NCBI GenBank assembly: GCA_017463225.1
Contig: JAFTPO010000019.1
Coordinates: forward strand, 1-64,000
Length of the DNA stretch: 64,000 nucleotides
Source: Lachnospiraceae bacterium
Lineage (GTDB): Bacteria; Bacillota; Clostridia; Lachnospirales; Lachnospiraceae
Reading direction: 5' to 3'
Part shown: one piece after another, positions 42,496-51,441 of the stretch
Layout: the number at the start of each line of letters is the position of its first letter
Numbering within the stretch: position 1 is the stretch's first letter
Program-made: the position numbers and the translations under genes
The notes under the pieces: model-generated
Told to the model about the DNA's origin: nothing
Databases searched by the model: none
What the model saw: only the letters and a program-made list of their open reading frames with translations

Positions 42496-43707
42496 TTACA
42501 TCTTAAAATACAACTCACTCCTTAATCCATCTTCATTAACCAAATTAACTCTTCCATCCATCTGCTCCATAATGTACTTAACTATAAACAGACCAAGACC
42601 TGCACCTGGCTCTTCTCCATGATTTTTACCTCTATAAAACTTCTGGAATATAAAAGGCATATCATCAGGCGCTATTCCAGGCCCCTTATCCTGTATAATA
42701 AGGCAATATTCCTTGCCGTTCTCAAGTATTTCTGTACTAATAGAAATCTCAGTTTTTGCATACTTGCGTGAGTTATTTATTAGATTCTCTATAACCTGTG
42801 CAATTCTTCCTGCATCAGCGTTCTTAATTGTAGCCTCCTTAATGTCGTCTAAACAAACATCAGACTTATCTCCAATCATAGAGTTAACTGTTTCGTTAAT
42901 AACATCATGTATTTCCACATCCTCTTTCTTGATAACAAGCTTATCTAAATCATGAAGTGAATGAATGAACATATCATTGGTAATCTTGGTAACTTCATCA
43001 CATTTTTTAGTTATTACATCTATGTAACGCTGTCTTCTCTCCGGCGTAGAATCCATATTATCAGATAAAGCCTCACTGTAGGCTCTAATAGATGCTATAG
43101 GAGTTTTTATATCATGTGACAGAGTTGCTATTACTGTTTTATTGTTCTCTATGGCCTCCTGCTCACACTGTCTTGCCTTCTTAATCTCACGTCTCATATG
43201 GTCAAAAGCCCAGGTAAACTCTCCAAACATATTTACACGCTCATACTTAAGATCTTTATCCAGATTACCAGTGGCAATCTCACCTGCAAAGCTTTCCAGC
43301 TTTTGAAAAGGCCTAAGTATAAGCACATATATTACCACAAATGTAAATAAAACAAGTATTAAAGATACAACATACATAATAATGATAAAGCTCATATTAT
43401 TCTCAGCAGTCACTGTATTCTTGCTTCTAAGTGTTTCTATTACTGTATCAAGTTTAGTCTGAACAAGCGAAATATCTTGATAAGACTGAGATGCTTCTAC
43501 ACCTTCTAGAAGCTGATTAACCTCATTTAAAGCAACTATTGTCTTACCTGTGCTGCTTTCCTTATTTATTCTGTCATATTCAGCCTTATAATTTATGTAA
43601 ATAACCACAAATACAGTGGTTAACACAAGTATGCTAACCACTGCCATATATATAACCTTACCTACAATATTTGATTTATATGCATTCTGATTTTGCTTAT
43701 TACTCAT
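42496..43707 (-). CDS. Sensor histidine kinase
   Basis: A 403-residue membrane kinase. Two transmembrane helices (about 16-38 and 106-130) enclose a small extracytoplasmic domain of some 70 residues; a HAMP linker follows (LRPFQKLESFAGEIATGNLD). The dimerisation domain contains LSHDIKTPIASIRAYSEAL with phospho-acceptor H198. The ATP-binding domain has NLINNSRKYAK, DKGPGIAPDDM and GAGLGLFIVKYIMEQM. ATG 43707 with GGAGGAAAGTA was chosen over 43731. It overlaps the response regulator gene by 8 bases, so the two are coupled. Confidence 0.95.
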   Translation of the reverse strand: MSNKQNQNAYKSNIVGKVIYMAVVSILVLTTVFVVIYINYKAEYDRINKESSTGKTIVALNEVNQLLEGVEASQSYQDISLVQTKLDTVIETLRSKNTVTAENNMSFIIIMYVVSLILVLFTFVVIYVLILRPFQKLESFAGEIATGNLDKDLKYERVNMFGEFTWAFDHMRREIKKARQCEQEAIENNKTVIATLSHDIKTPIASIRAYSEALSDNMDSTPERRQRYIDVITKKCDEVTKITNDMFIHSLHDLDKLVIKKEDVEIHDVINETVNSMIGDKSDVCLDDIKEATIKNADAGRIAQVIENLINNSRKYAKTEISISTEILENGKEYCLIIQDKGPGIAPDDMPFIFQKFYRGKNHGEEPGAGLGLFIVKYIMEQMDGRVNLVNEDGLRSELYFKM

Positions 43708-44407
43708 TACTTTCCTCCAGCATATAACCAACCTTTCTTACTGTCTTAAGAAATACCGGCTCTGATGGATTGTTCTCCAGCTTTTCCCTAAGCCACCTAA
43801 TATGTACTGTAAGTGTGGATGGCTCCACATCTGAAAATGCACCCCACACATCGCTGATAAGCTTGTCCTTATGAAGGGCCTGTCCTTTACGCTCAGCCAT
43901 ATAAAGAAGCAGATCATATTCTCTTAAGGAAAGATTTACAGGTACATTATTCCTAGCAACCGACTTACTGGCAGTATCTATTACTATCTCGTTATCCTTT
44001 CCTGCCTTAAGACTATACTTTTCACCCTGCTCTTTAGAACCATAGGTTCTTCTAAGCAATGCATTAATTCTAGACATAAGCTCCTTAATGGAATATGGCT
44101 TTGGAATATAATCATCTCCACCCATATCAAGGCCTGTGATTTTATCATCCTCACTAGTTCTGGCACTGGCAAATATAACAGGAACATCAGACACTCGCCT
44201 TAACTCCTGACATAACTCAAAGCCTGTGCCATCAGGCAAATTGATGTCAAGCAGAATAAGATGAAACTGCTCCTTCTCTAATACTTCATATGCCGCATCC
44301 AAGGATGTAACATTTGTTGCTATATATCCATTGTCCTCCAGCATATCCATAATAAGCATGGATAGGTCTGTATCGTCGTCAACGATTAGTATTTTATATT
44401 TATTCAT
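43700..44407 (-). CDS. OmpR-family response regulator
   Basis: A 235-residue regulator. The receiver domain has the acidic pair near residues 10-12 (IVDDDTD), phospho-acceptor D54 in LLDINLPDG, and the conserved Lys in YIPKPYSIKEL. The C-terminal winged helix carries LSLREYDLLLYMAERKGQAL and the recognition region DVEPSTLTVHIRWLREKLE. First gene of an operon with its kinase, a propeller-like membrane protein and an acyltransferase; the ABC exporter follows after a short gap. The set suggests a response to envelope attack, for example by antimicrobial peptides or lysozyme. Confidence 0.95.
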   Translation of the reverse strand: MNKYKILIVDDDTDLSMLIMDMLEDNGYIATNVTSLDAAYEVLEKEQFHLILLDINLPDGTGFELCQELRRVSDVPVIFASARTSEDDKITGLDMGGDDYIPKPYSIKELMSRINALLRRTYGSKEQGEKYSLKAGKDNEIVIDTASKSVARNNVPVNLSLREYDLLLYMAERKGQALHKDKLISDVWGAFSDVEPSTLTVHIRWLREKLENNPSEPVFLKTVRKVGYMLEESNE

Positions 44408-44439
44408 AAGTAAATACCTCGAATTATTTGATAAATAAT

Positions 44440-44468
44440 ATTATAATTCACCAATAATTTATTAACAA
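44440..44468 (-). promoter_or_regulatory. Probable promoter of the two-component operon
   Basis: Minus-strand TTGTTA (44463-44468), a 17-base spacer and TATAAT (44440-44445), about 35 bases before the response regulator ATG. Confidence 0.6.
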
Positions 44469-44476
44469 TACAAAAA

Positions 44477-44520
44477 TGAGCAGGTTTTATCATATAATAT
44501 AATTAGATATAACCTACTCA
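44477..44520 (-). terminator. Intrinsic terminator after the cysteine hydrolase gene
   Basis: A 10-base inverted repeat with one mismatch (44477-44486 with 44511-44520), followed on the minus strand by CATTTTTG. It closes the reverse operon ending at 44540. Confidence 0.65.
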
Positions 44521-44539
44521 TTGATTATATATTATTTAA

Positions 44540-45043
44540 TTAAATAAATTTGACACCTACATACCTTAGCTTTTTAAAATACTTTTCTTTTTTCTTTTCA
44601 AACATTGTTCCAATGGCAGATTCATTAACTATTACTTTATATCCCTCCTTCAAAGCTCCTAATGAAGTTAACGAAACACAGCCTCCGCCATCAACACCTA
44701 CTACTTCAACACACTCTATATTCTGCTCCTTTAAAAAATCACCAAGCATGGGATTAGAAAAAGCATTTCCTTCATACTTTGTAAAAATATACTCAGATAC
44801 AACATTAAGACCAACAACTAATTCCACTTCCTTGGTTCCTTCATATGCCTGAAAGGGTGCTAGCTTACTTATTATGCTTTTCTTCATCACATTTTTGATG
44901 TAAACAACCCTATTACATTCATATGAAGCAATAACATCGTTAACTGCTTTAATTAAAGCTTCATTATCATATTTAAAGTAGGCGGCATGTTCTTCTCCTA
45001 CGCAGATATTTTGCATATCAATCACTAACAATGCTTTCTTCAT
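44540..45043 (-). CDS. Isochorismatase-family cysteine hydrolase
   Basis: A 167-residue hydrolase with the family catalytic triad in order: D9 in LLVIDMQN, K89 in FTKYEGNAF and C122 in VGVDGGGCVSLTSLGALKEGY. Members hydrolyse small amides such as nicotinamide, or isochorismate; the substrate here cannot be told. Last gene of an apparent operon with a regulator and an alpha/beta hydrolase (20 bases upstream). Confidence 0.85.
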   Translation of the reverse strand: MKKALLVIDMQNICVGEEHAAYFKYDNEALIKAVNDVIASYECNRVVYIKNVMKKSIISKLAPFQAYEGTKEVELVVGLNVVSEYIFTKYEGNAFSNPMLGDFLKEQNIECVEVVGVDGGGCVSLTSLGALKEGYKVIVNESAIGTMFEKKKEKYFKKLRYVGVKFI

Positions 45044-45063
45044 TACTCTCTACCTCCATCAAT

Positions 45064-46059
45064 TTAACTAGTCACATCAACTAAAATCCTCAAGAATTCC
45101 TCTGCATTATCATAATAGCAATTATGTCCTGCTTTACTTACTATATATAATTCCTTTCTTGGGGCTTCTATGCTGTCAATTAAGCCTTTAAGCAAGCTAT
45201 GTGGGCAGGCAGTATCCTCCTCTCCCGTAATAAAGATGGCAGGGACTGGAAATGTCATATTATCCCTAAAATCATAGTTAAACATAGTCTTAAATGAACC
45301 CTTATGCATTTTCGGATCCTGTTTAAACCAAGTTTTTCTAGATGCCCTATCAAGCAATGGGGAGTTATAAAAGTCCTTAGGAGAATACATTTTTGTACTT
45401 TTGGATATATACTTCATACCCAATGCAGAAAATTGTCTTATCTGCTTTAGCCACTCTACTGAAGCTTTTCCATCCTCAGGTATGTTTTCTATTATTTTCT
45501 CAATCTTAATTATATCCTTCTTGTTACCGTTAGCCTTTGCTCTTTCCATAAGCTGTTCACATACAACCTGAAATCCCTCAACATAATTAATAAGCTGACC
45601 AACTCCTATATACATTGATACATTTTCAGGATGAAGCTTAGAATATTCTGAGCTAATAACTGTCCCCCAGGAAAAGCCCATAAGAATTATCTTATCAAAC
45701 TCATACACTGTATGAAGATACCCAATTATCTCATCTATATCCTTAATATAATCAGACATAGTTCCTGTTTTACCAATCTCATCAACCCTATCCTTGTTGG
45801 CAAGTAAAGTCTTACAGGTATTTCTTTGGTCCCAGTTAACTACTGTAAATTTATCCTCCCAGCTTCCCATTAATATGTGTGCCATACCTGCTGTAGATCC
45901 ACCTGGACCACCATGTACAAACAATATAAAGGGATTCTTCTTATCCTTTCCTCTTATCTGGATATACTGCTTTATACCATTAATCTCTACATACTCATAT
46001 TTATAGATTCCATTTGGATAATCTGGATATAATATCTTTTGCTTTTCCTTCTTATTCAT
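45064..46059 (-). CDS. Alpha/beta hydrolase, proline iminopeptidase-like
   Basis: A 331-residue hydrolase of the S33 type. The oxyanion motif HGGPGG lies at 49-54, WDQRN at 76-80, and the nucleophile elbow GFSWG has Ser130. A late GEEDTACPHSLL supplies the likely acid and KAGHNCYYD the catalytic His. No signal peptide. It overlaps the upstream regulator gene by 8 bases, so it is coupled to it. It could be an aminopeptidase or an esterase acting on a small toxic compound; neighbours give no clear substrate. Confidence 0.85.
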   Translation of the reverse strand: MNKKEKQKILYPDYPNGIYKYEYVEINGIKQYIQIRGKDKKNPFILFVHGGPGGSTAGMAHILMGSWEDKFTVVNWDQRNTCKTLLANKDRVDEIGKTGTMSDYIKDIDEIIGYLHTVYEFDKIILMGFSWGTVISSEYSKLHPENVSMYIGVGQLINYVEGFQVVCEQLMERAKANGNKKDIIKIEKIIENIPEDGKASVEWLKQIRQFSALGMKYISKSTKMYSPKDFYNSPLLDRASRKTWFKQDPKMHKGSFKTMFNYDFRDNMTFPVPAIFITGEEDTACPHSLLKGLIDSIEAPRKELYIVSKAGHNCYYDNAEEFLRILVDVTS

Positions 46060-46573
46060 TCTTTTCTCCTCCCGGTGCTGATAACAGATACAAGCTCCTT
46101 ATTCTTGCATCTTCTTTTCCTTGCTTCCTCTGATACTTATCAACTATTTTATTCATTTCTCCTAGCATTGCAGAAAAATCCTTATCATTAAGGGATATGC
46201 AGTAATTCACCATAAACAGCTTATCCCTGTTAACATCTGCATCCTTCCCTTGAAAATATGCTTCATACTGCCCCAATATACTCATAAGGCTCATAGTGGT
46301 AAGCTTCAAATTATCTTCATTGGATGGTGAACCATGGACAAATATATCCTTTATGGCATAAACCTTCTCCACCTGCCCTCTAACAGTGTTAGTAGATACC
46401 ACATGAATAGCTCCAACTTCAACCATTTTATCTATTCGTCTATATATGGTTGCTCTTGGAATTCCTGTATTCTCAGCAATTATCTCTGCTACTGTCATCT
46501 CACCCTTGACTCTTATTAACTGAATTATCTTATTCGATACAGGGTCTGTTAAAACCTTGAACTTTTTGTCCAT
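46052..46573 (-). CDS. Winged-helix transcriptional regulator (ArsR-like)
   Basis: A 173-residue protein. Residues 1-80 form a winged helix: LTDPVSNKIIQLIRVKGEMT, then VAEIIAENTGIPRATIYRRI as helix-turn-helix and a wing ending GQVEKVYAI. The remainder is helical and may serve dimerisation or sensing. First gene of a three-gene operon with two hydrolases, which it probably controls. The promoter carries a short palindrome overlapping its -10, fitting autoregulation. Confidence 0.85.
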   Translation of the reverse strand: MDKKFKVLTDPVSNKIIQLIRVKGEMTVAEIIAENTGIPRATIYRRIDKMVEVGAIHVVSTNTVRGQVEKVYAIKDIFVHGSPSNEDNLKLTTMSLMSILGQYEAYFQGKDADVNRDKLFMVNYCISLNDKDFSAMLGEMNKIVDKYQRKQGKEDARIRSLYLLSAPGGEKNE

Positions 46574-46603
46574 AGTGTACTCCTTTCACTATTCTCACAT
46601 TTG

Positions 46604-46636
46604 ATACTAGTATAATACATTATTGGGATTTGTCAA
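46604..46636 (-). promoter_or_regulatory. Promoter of the regulator/hydrolase operon with small palindrome
   Basis: Minus-strand TTGACA (46631-46636), 16 bases, then TATACT. The perfect 10-bp palindrome ATACTAGTAT (46604-46613) overlaps the -10 and could be the operator of the winged-helix protein. Confidence 0.6.
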
Positions 46637-46678
46637 TACTCACTTCCTATGCAAAATATGCTCAGTGATGAACATTCG

Positions 46679-46715
46679 CCAAATGGATTTTCGTGCAAGC
46701 ACGAATCCACTTTGG
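46679..46715. repeat. Long imperfect hairpin of unknown role
   Basis: CCAAA/TTTGG closes an imperfect stem containing TCGTGC-AA-GCACGA at the tip (46691-46696 with 46699-46704). It lacks a T-run, so it is not a normal terminator. It may be a dispersed palindromic repeat or part of a transcript leader; whether it recurs elsewhere cannot be seen from this window. Confidence 0.4.
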
Positions 46716-46732
46716 TCATTATTAACACAAAA

Positions 46733-46762
46733 AAGAGACATAAGGAAAACCATATGTCTCTT
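46733..46762 (-). terminator. Intrinsic terminator of the chemoreceptor gene
   Basis: A 10-bp stem (46733-46742 with 46753-46762) with a T-run on the minus strand, just beyond the stop at 46794. Confidence 0.9.
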
Positions 46763-46793
46763 AATATAATTATATGTTTTAAAACATTTTTTT

Positions 46794-48509
46794 CTAGAAC
46801 AAATATCTGCTAAGCTGTCCATTAAGACTTTCTGTATGAGCCGCATTTCTCTCTGATGTAGCATTAAGATGCTCCATACTATCTGATATTGCACTGGTTG
46901 CATTTGCCAAATCATTAGCACACTGCGCTGTCTCAGTAACAGTAGATGTAATCTCCTGAACCTTTTCATTAATATCTGCAATATTAGCTGATATCTCCTC
47001 GCTTTGTGCCTCTATGCGTGACATCTGCTTACCAATAGCACTTGTTGTATCGCCATACTCCTCACCAAGGTTAGCGAATGCATCGTAATCATTTACAACA
47101 TTTACAGAGATAAAGCTAATCATCTCCTCAACAGCAATAATAAGATTCTCTATAGCGGCTACAACAACTGAGTTTATCTCATTAATCTCAGTTACTGCTC
47201 TATCTATATCCTGACTAAGACTACCAACCTCAGTTGCAACTACAGCAAAGCCTTTACCCTGCTCACCAGCTCTTGCTGCTTCAATCTGAGCATTAAGACT
47301 AAGCATACTTGTCTGAGATGCAATCTCACCTATCTCGTCAGCAATCTTCTTAACCTGCTCAATCTGCTGCGCCTCTAAGCTGGTCTGTCTCATTCTGTTA
47401 CTTATCTCATCTATGGATTCAAGAGCATTCTCACGGTTCTTCTTAGCCACTCCTGCAGTTTCCTGAGCGCTTTTATTAGCTTCCTTAACCATAGCTGTAA
47501 TCTCGTTAACCTGCTTAGCAAATGCAGCTATATCCTCCGCACTCTGAGCTAAGCTCTCTGAAAGCTCTACACTAGCCTGTGCACTATTTTCCATATTTGC
47601 ACTAATTCCCTCTATCTCCTGATTCATATCAAGCATAATCTTAGAATTCTCATTAACTGTAGAGTTAAGCTCTTCTCCTGAGGTTACTATATCTGTAGTT
47701 GACTGAGCTACCTCGCTAACCAGTCCACGAATCTGTCTGATAAAGGAATTCATATTACCAGCAATAACCTCAAGCTCATCACCTGTATGAATATCTATCT
47801 CCTTAGTTAAATCTCCTGAGCCACTAGCAAGCTCAAGAACCTTATCATTAAGCTTATTCATACTCTTCTTAAACTTCATCATAATAAGTCCAAGAATAAG
47901 AAGACTTGCTAAATATGTAATAACACATACCATAATAACCATTTTTCTAAGGTTAGAAGTCTGCTCCTCAACCCAATTTGCACTTATATCAACACCAACT
48001 GCACCAACTATATTACCGTTAGCATCAAATATAGGCGCATATGCTGATACATGAGTTCCCCACTCATCCGTAAATGGTTCCTCATCAGCGAAGGTTTCAC
48101 CCTCTGCAAAAGCCTTCTCCAAACCATCTGTCATCTCACACTCATCACCTATAGCTGCAGGCTCTTCCGGATCTGAATCTACTACAAATACAACCATACC
48201 ATCATCCAATTGACGAAGTGTATATATGTACTCAAGCTCTGCATTATCTCTAAATAACGCAAGCTGATCTATAATCTGATTGTACTCATCAGTTCCTTCA
48301 TCTCCTACATCAATTCCTGCTAATAAATCACCATCTACGTGTGCAGCAGAGCTTGAAGCTATATTTACAACATTACCTTGAATCTGCTCAAACAAGGTAT
48401 CCTCAGAATGTCTATATGCTACAACACCAAGAATTCCATTACCTAAAAGTAACAAAACTGCAAGCCATATAAACAGCTGATTAAATATACTAATCTTACG
48501 TACCTTCAT
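46794..48509 (-). CDS. Methyl-accepting chemotaxis protein
   Basis: A 571-residue membrane chemoreceptor. One helix at about 12-32, an extracytoplasmic Cache-like domain (about 33-188; [21 protein letters not shown], then [20 protein letters not shown]), a second helix near 190-212, a HAMP domain, and a long coiled-coil signalling domain. The hairpin tip reads [18 protein letters not shown] then [19 protein letters not shown], a variant of the usual [18 protein letters not shown] tip. It probably senses a small organic ligand and signals to CheA. Single gene with its own terminator. Confidence 0.93.
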   Translation of the reverse strand: MKVRKISIFNQLFIWLAVLLLLGNGILGVVAYRHSEDTLFEQIQGNVVNIASSSAAHVDGDLLAGIDVGDEGTDEYNQIIDQLALFRDNAELEYIYTLRQLDDGMVVFVVDSDPEEPAAIGDECEMTDGLEKAFAEGETFADEEPFTDEWGTHVSAYAPIFDANGNIVGAVGVDISANWVEEQTSNLRKMVIMVCVITYLASLLILGLIMMKFKKSMNKLNDKVLELASGSGDLTKEIDIHTGDELEVIAGNMNSFIRQIRGLVSEVAQSTTDIVTSGEELNSTVNENSKIMLDMNQEIEGISANMENSAQASVELSESLAQSAEDIAAFAKQVNEITAMVKEANKSAQETAGVAKKNRENALESIDEISNRMRQTSLEAQQIEQVKKIADEIGEIASQTSMLSLNAQIEAARAGEQGKGFAVVATEVGSLSQDIDRAVTEINEINSVVVAAIENLIIAVEEMISFISVNVVNDYDAFANLGEEYGDTTSAIGKQMSRIEAQSEEISANIADINEKVQEITSTVTETAQCANDLANATSAISDSMEHLNATSERNAAHTESLNGQLSRYLF

Positions 48510-48607
48510 ATTTAACCCCCTTTGGTATAAAAATAAACTAATAATATTTTACCACAAGTCAATTATCTATACCACATATTTATAAATTAATGTGTGATTT
48601 TTTAGTA

Positions 48608-49819
48608 CTATGATACTGATATACCATTCACCTTAACGTCCTCTGGAAGCTCAATAACCAAATATTTTCGTCCATCAGCCTCATTAATATCAATAATATC
48701 CATATGCTTAGTGTTAATCCTAAGTAGCAAGTCCTTGCCCTTAACTTCAATATTTCTTGATGGTAGAACATTTTCAGCAAGTATTGTTTGTTCTACTTTA
48801 AGCTTAGGCACCTCTACCGGCACTTCCTTCTCATCCTCATCCAATACTACTCTCTTTTTCTTAGCATACTGCTCCATATCAAACTGCTGATCAAATTTCT
48901 TATCAAATACTTCTAATTTAGTCTCATCCACACCACTCTTTACAAATACCTCTCTCACTGTATCCTTATCAAGCACTATGGTCGGGCTATCAGAAAACTC
49001 TTTCTTCTCCTTTACAAGCTCTGTAAAATTCTCCTGCATTGCTATCATAGTTTCTATAGTGGAATCCTCACCTAAAACCTCTGCAACAAATGTATTAAAG
49101 CCCTCCTTCTGTTGCTTTGCCGGAAGTGGTGCAGATACCGCAAGGAGCTCATCTAACAGCTTATCCTGAAGATCATCCGCTCTCCTAGTATAATATAGAA
49201 TCTGACTATCATCAGAGCTTCTATCATTAAAGGCAGGGAATATAAACCCTGTATCAGGAAGCTCCACACCAAAGCTCTGCTTTAAGGTATGAATCATTTC
49301 CAGCTTGTCATCATATCCAAGACCAGGCTTAGTAAGCTTCATAGGACAGATGCTACACAGCACATAGCTATATACTTCATTTGAAGCGTCTTCCATCTCT
49401 ATCTCATCATCAGTAATACCAGGCACATCATAGGCCTGATATATCATTAGAATCAAATAATTACCAACATGGTTATATGTATTGATAATTCCGTCATAGA
49501 ATCTATCAAGCAAAGCCTCATCTTTAAGCTCTGACTTTTTTATAGCATTAAGCATACCTTTACCAAAGCTTACGTCATTAGCTTCCTCATCAACAAAGCT
49601 TAAATCTATTAGGTTTTTACCCAAAGTTCCCGAAAGATTTTTTCTAAATATCTCAAGATACTTGTGTTGTTCCTTTTCCTCTAAATCAAGAAAGCTTTCA
49701 CTGAATATCTTTACCTTTTCCTTATCTCCATTAACATAGCAGCCACAAAGTCTTGCAATACCGCATTCCTCAATAGTATCAAATAATCCCTTTATCTCAT
49801 TTATTTCCTTCTTGGTCAT
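48608..49819 (-). CDS. DUF4317 family protein
   Basis: A 403-residue cytoplasmic protein of unknown function. The start KKEINEIKGLF, followed by IARLCGCYVNGDKEKV, is characteristic of DUF4317, which is common in Clostridia. ATG 49819 was chosen over GTG 49822 because AGGAG sits six bases before it. Central segments such as CSICPMKLTKPGLGYD and AFNDRSSDDSQILYYTR look conserved. No membrane segments or catalytic motif are visible. Single gene. Confidence 0.8.
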   Translation of the reverse strand: MTKKEINEIKGLFDTIEECGIARLCGCYVNGDKEKVKIFSESFLDLEEKEQHKYLEIFRKNLSGTLGKNLIDLSFVDEEANDVSFGKGMLNAIKKSELKDEALLDRFYDGIINTYNHVGNYLILMIYQAYDVPGITDDEIEMEDASNEVYSYVLCSICPMKLTKPGLGYDDKLEMIHTLKQSFGVELPDTGFIFPAFNDRSSDDSQILYYTRRADDLQDKLLDELLAVSAPLPAKQQKEGFNTFVAEVLGEDSTIETMIAMQENFTELVKEKKEFSDSPTIVLDKDTVREVFVKSGVDETKLEVFDKKFDQQFDMEQYAKKKRVVLDEDEKEVPVEVPKLKVEQTILAENVLPSRNIEVKGKDLLLRINTKHMDIIDINEADGRKYLVIELPEDVKVNGISVS

Positions 49820-49909
49820 CACTAACTCCTACCTTTGTTGTTAATAGGTATATTTTACACTAAAAATCTCCTTTTATCTAGAATTTTCGCAATATATATC
49901 AGTACAAAA

Positions 49910-49951
49910 AAGAACTACAGTGATTTGAATTATATATCACGTGTAGTTCTT
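49910..49951 (-). terminator. Intrinsic terminator of the DUF3793-flavodoxin operon
   Basis: A 10-bp stem (49910-49919 with 49942-49951), with additional pairing in the loop and an A-run that becomes a T-run on the minus strand, lies 36 bases beyond the flavodoxin stop. Confidence 0.85.
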
Positions 49952-49986
49952 CGTTTATGGATGATCATAAGTAACAAATTATGTAA

Positions 49987-50421
49987 TTATACCAAACCCG
50001 CTAATGTTCTACCAAGGGCTTTAAGCTCCTCAGCTGTATCATCACCAGGGGCTCCGTTTACTGCAATACCCTCATCATTTACAACTGTAGCACCATCAGC
50101 GAGGATTCTATCCTCCCAATCTCTCATCCATTCCTGATTACCCCAGCCATAAGAACCGAAAAGTCCTATCTGCTTTCCACCGATAACTCCATCCAATTCA
50201 CACATCAAAGGCTCCATAATAGATTCCTCCAGAACCTCAGCACCCATTGAAGGGCAACCCAGTGCTATAACTTTCTCGCCTGAAAGAGAAGATACATCAG
50301 CCACGTCAGCTGTGATAAGCTCAGCCTCCACTCCGGACTCCTTAACACCTTCAGCTATATAGTATGCCATAGCCTCTGTATTTCCTGTACCACTCCAGTA
50401 CACTATACTAACTTTACTCAT
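49987..50421 (-). CDS. Flavodoxin
   Basis: A 144-residue FMN electron carrier. The phosphate-binding loop is YWSGTGNTEAMA at residues 8-19, the 50s region is ALGCPSMGAE, and the 90s region is GSYGWGNQEWMRDWEDR, all typical of short-chain flavodoxins. Flavodoxins usually replace ferredoxin when iron is short. It is cotranscribed with the DUF3793 gene 40 bases upstream, behind two GTTAG-N6-CTAAC boxes. Confidence 0.95.
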   Translation of the reverse strand: MSKVSIVYWSGTGNTEAMAYYIAEGVKESGVEAELITADVADVSSLSGEKVIALGCPSMGAEVLEESIMEPLMCELDGVIGGKQIGLFGSYGWGNQEWMRDWEDRILADGATVVNDEGIAVNGAPGDDTAEELKALGRTLAGLV

Positions 50422-50461
50422 AAATTATCTCCTTTCTTGCTTTCGCAAATAAAATATATAA

Positions 50462-51169
50462 TTAAACAGCAACCTCTTTTATGGACTTGCCGTTCATTAT
50501 CTCTTCCAAAGTCCAATCTCTCACTATATCATAGTATTCAAAAAGCTTTTTTGTATAATTCACATTGTGATACACCTTCCAGTAACCGGAATATAAATAG
50601 TTTTCTCCTTTATTTTCCAGAAAACCACGAACATCCTCAACAGGATATTCTAAAAAAGCTCCTATCTCATGAGGAAACTCTATATTTCCTCCACAATACA
50701 TCATAATTCTATCTGACAATCGTTTTAGAAGCTTATATATAAGTATTATAAATTCCACATTATTATCCAGTTCATAATCTATTAAATTAGAATCACAGTG
50801 AGAAATACTATCATACAGCTCTAATAACTCATCAAGCTCTCTTTTATATCCATAATCATATAAAAGTTCAATCACATCATTTCTTGAAAGATATTCAAGT
50901 AATTCCTTTTTCCTAAATAAATAAAGAATATGTTTTGTCTCCGTTTTTCCATTTCTAGTTGAAGTTCTTGGAATAAGCTTCAGTGTATAATATGATATAT
51001 CAGTACCAACTAACATCTGTCTTATTATCATCAACTCTCTAGCTGATATGGTAATAATGTTTGCAGCCTTTATACACTTAATTAAAGGAGCGCAGTGAAT
51101 GGCCATAATCATAGAAGTTTTTTTAATTTCATCATTGTTATTTATACCTATAATTTCATCAGTCGACAT
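50462..51169 (-). CDS. DUF3793 family protein
   Basis: A 235-residue cytoplasmic protein of unknown function. The HCAPLIKCIKAANIITIS start region and the C-terminal FPHEIGAFLEYPVEDVRGFL followed by ENKGENYLYSGYWKVYHN are the hallmarks of DUF3793, which in clostridia is often next to flavodoxin genes, as here. A role in iron- or redox-related metabolism is therefore inferred. First gene of the operon. Confidence 0.82.
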   Translation of the reverse strand: MSTDEIIGINNNDEIKKTSMIMAIHCAPLIKCIKAANIITISARELMIIRQMLVGTDISYYTLKLIPRTSTRNGKTETKHILYLFRKKELLEYLSRNDVIELLYDYGYKRELDELLELYDSISHCDSNLIDYELDNNVEFIILIYKLLKRLSDRIMMYCGGNIEFPHEIGAFLEYPVEDVRGFLENKGENYLYSGYWKVYHNVNYTKKLFEYYDIVRDWTLEEIMNGKSIKEVAV

Positions 51170-51259
51170 ATATTCACCATCCTTATCACTTTTTTATTAT
51201 TTTACACGTAACATAGAATATTTTTTCATGTAAAATCTTTGAAACAGAATATATCATCG

Positions 51260-51358
51260 GTTAGGTAGAGCTAACTGTATATTCAAAAAAAATATTACAG
51301 TAAAGTTAGTGTGTCCTAACTCGACCTTTATAATAATATATATTCATTTTGAATTCAA
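51260..51358 (-). promoter_or_regulatory. DUF3793-flavodoxin promoter with two GTTAG-N6-CTAAC boxes
   Basis: Minus-strand TTGAAT (51353-51358), 17 bases, TATTAT (51330-51335). Box 2 (51305-51320) lies just past the expected start and box 1 (51260-51275) 45 bases further downstream. Both have identical arms GTTAG and CTAAC and a 6-base centre of different sequence, as expected for sites of one dimeric regulator. Confidence 0.65.
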
Positions 51359-51391
51359 GTATTCTAAATGATAGAATTTATCATCAAAAAT

Positions 51392-51419
51392 GCACAGACC
51401 AAAACCCTTTAGTCTGTGC
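51392..51419 (-). terminator. Intrinsic terminator of the third GGDEF gene
   Basis: An 8-bp stem GCACAGAC/GTCTGTGC followed by ATTTTTG on the minus strand. Confidence 0.9.
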
Positions 51420-51441
51420 TAAATCTTAAATTATCATCTTA

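Noticed and set aside
51260..51320. Classical DtxR/IdeR iron box
   Set aside because: The arms GTTAG and CTAAC are similar, but the 6-base centre does not match the 1-base spacing of the DtxR consensus, so no family was assigned.
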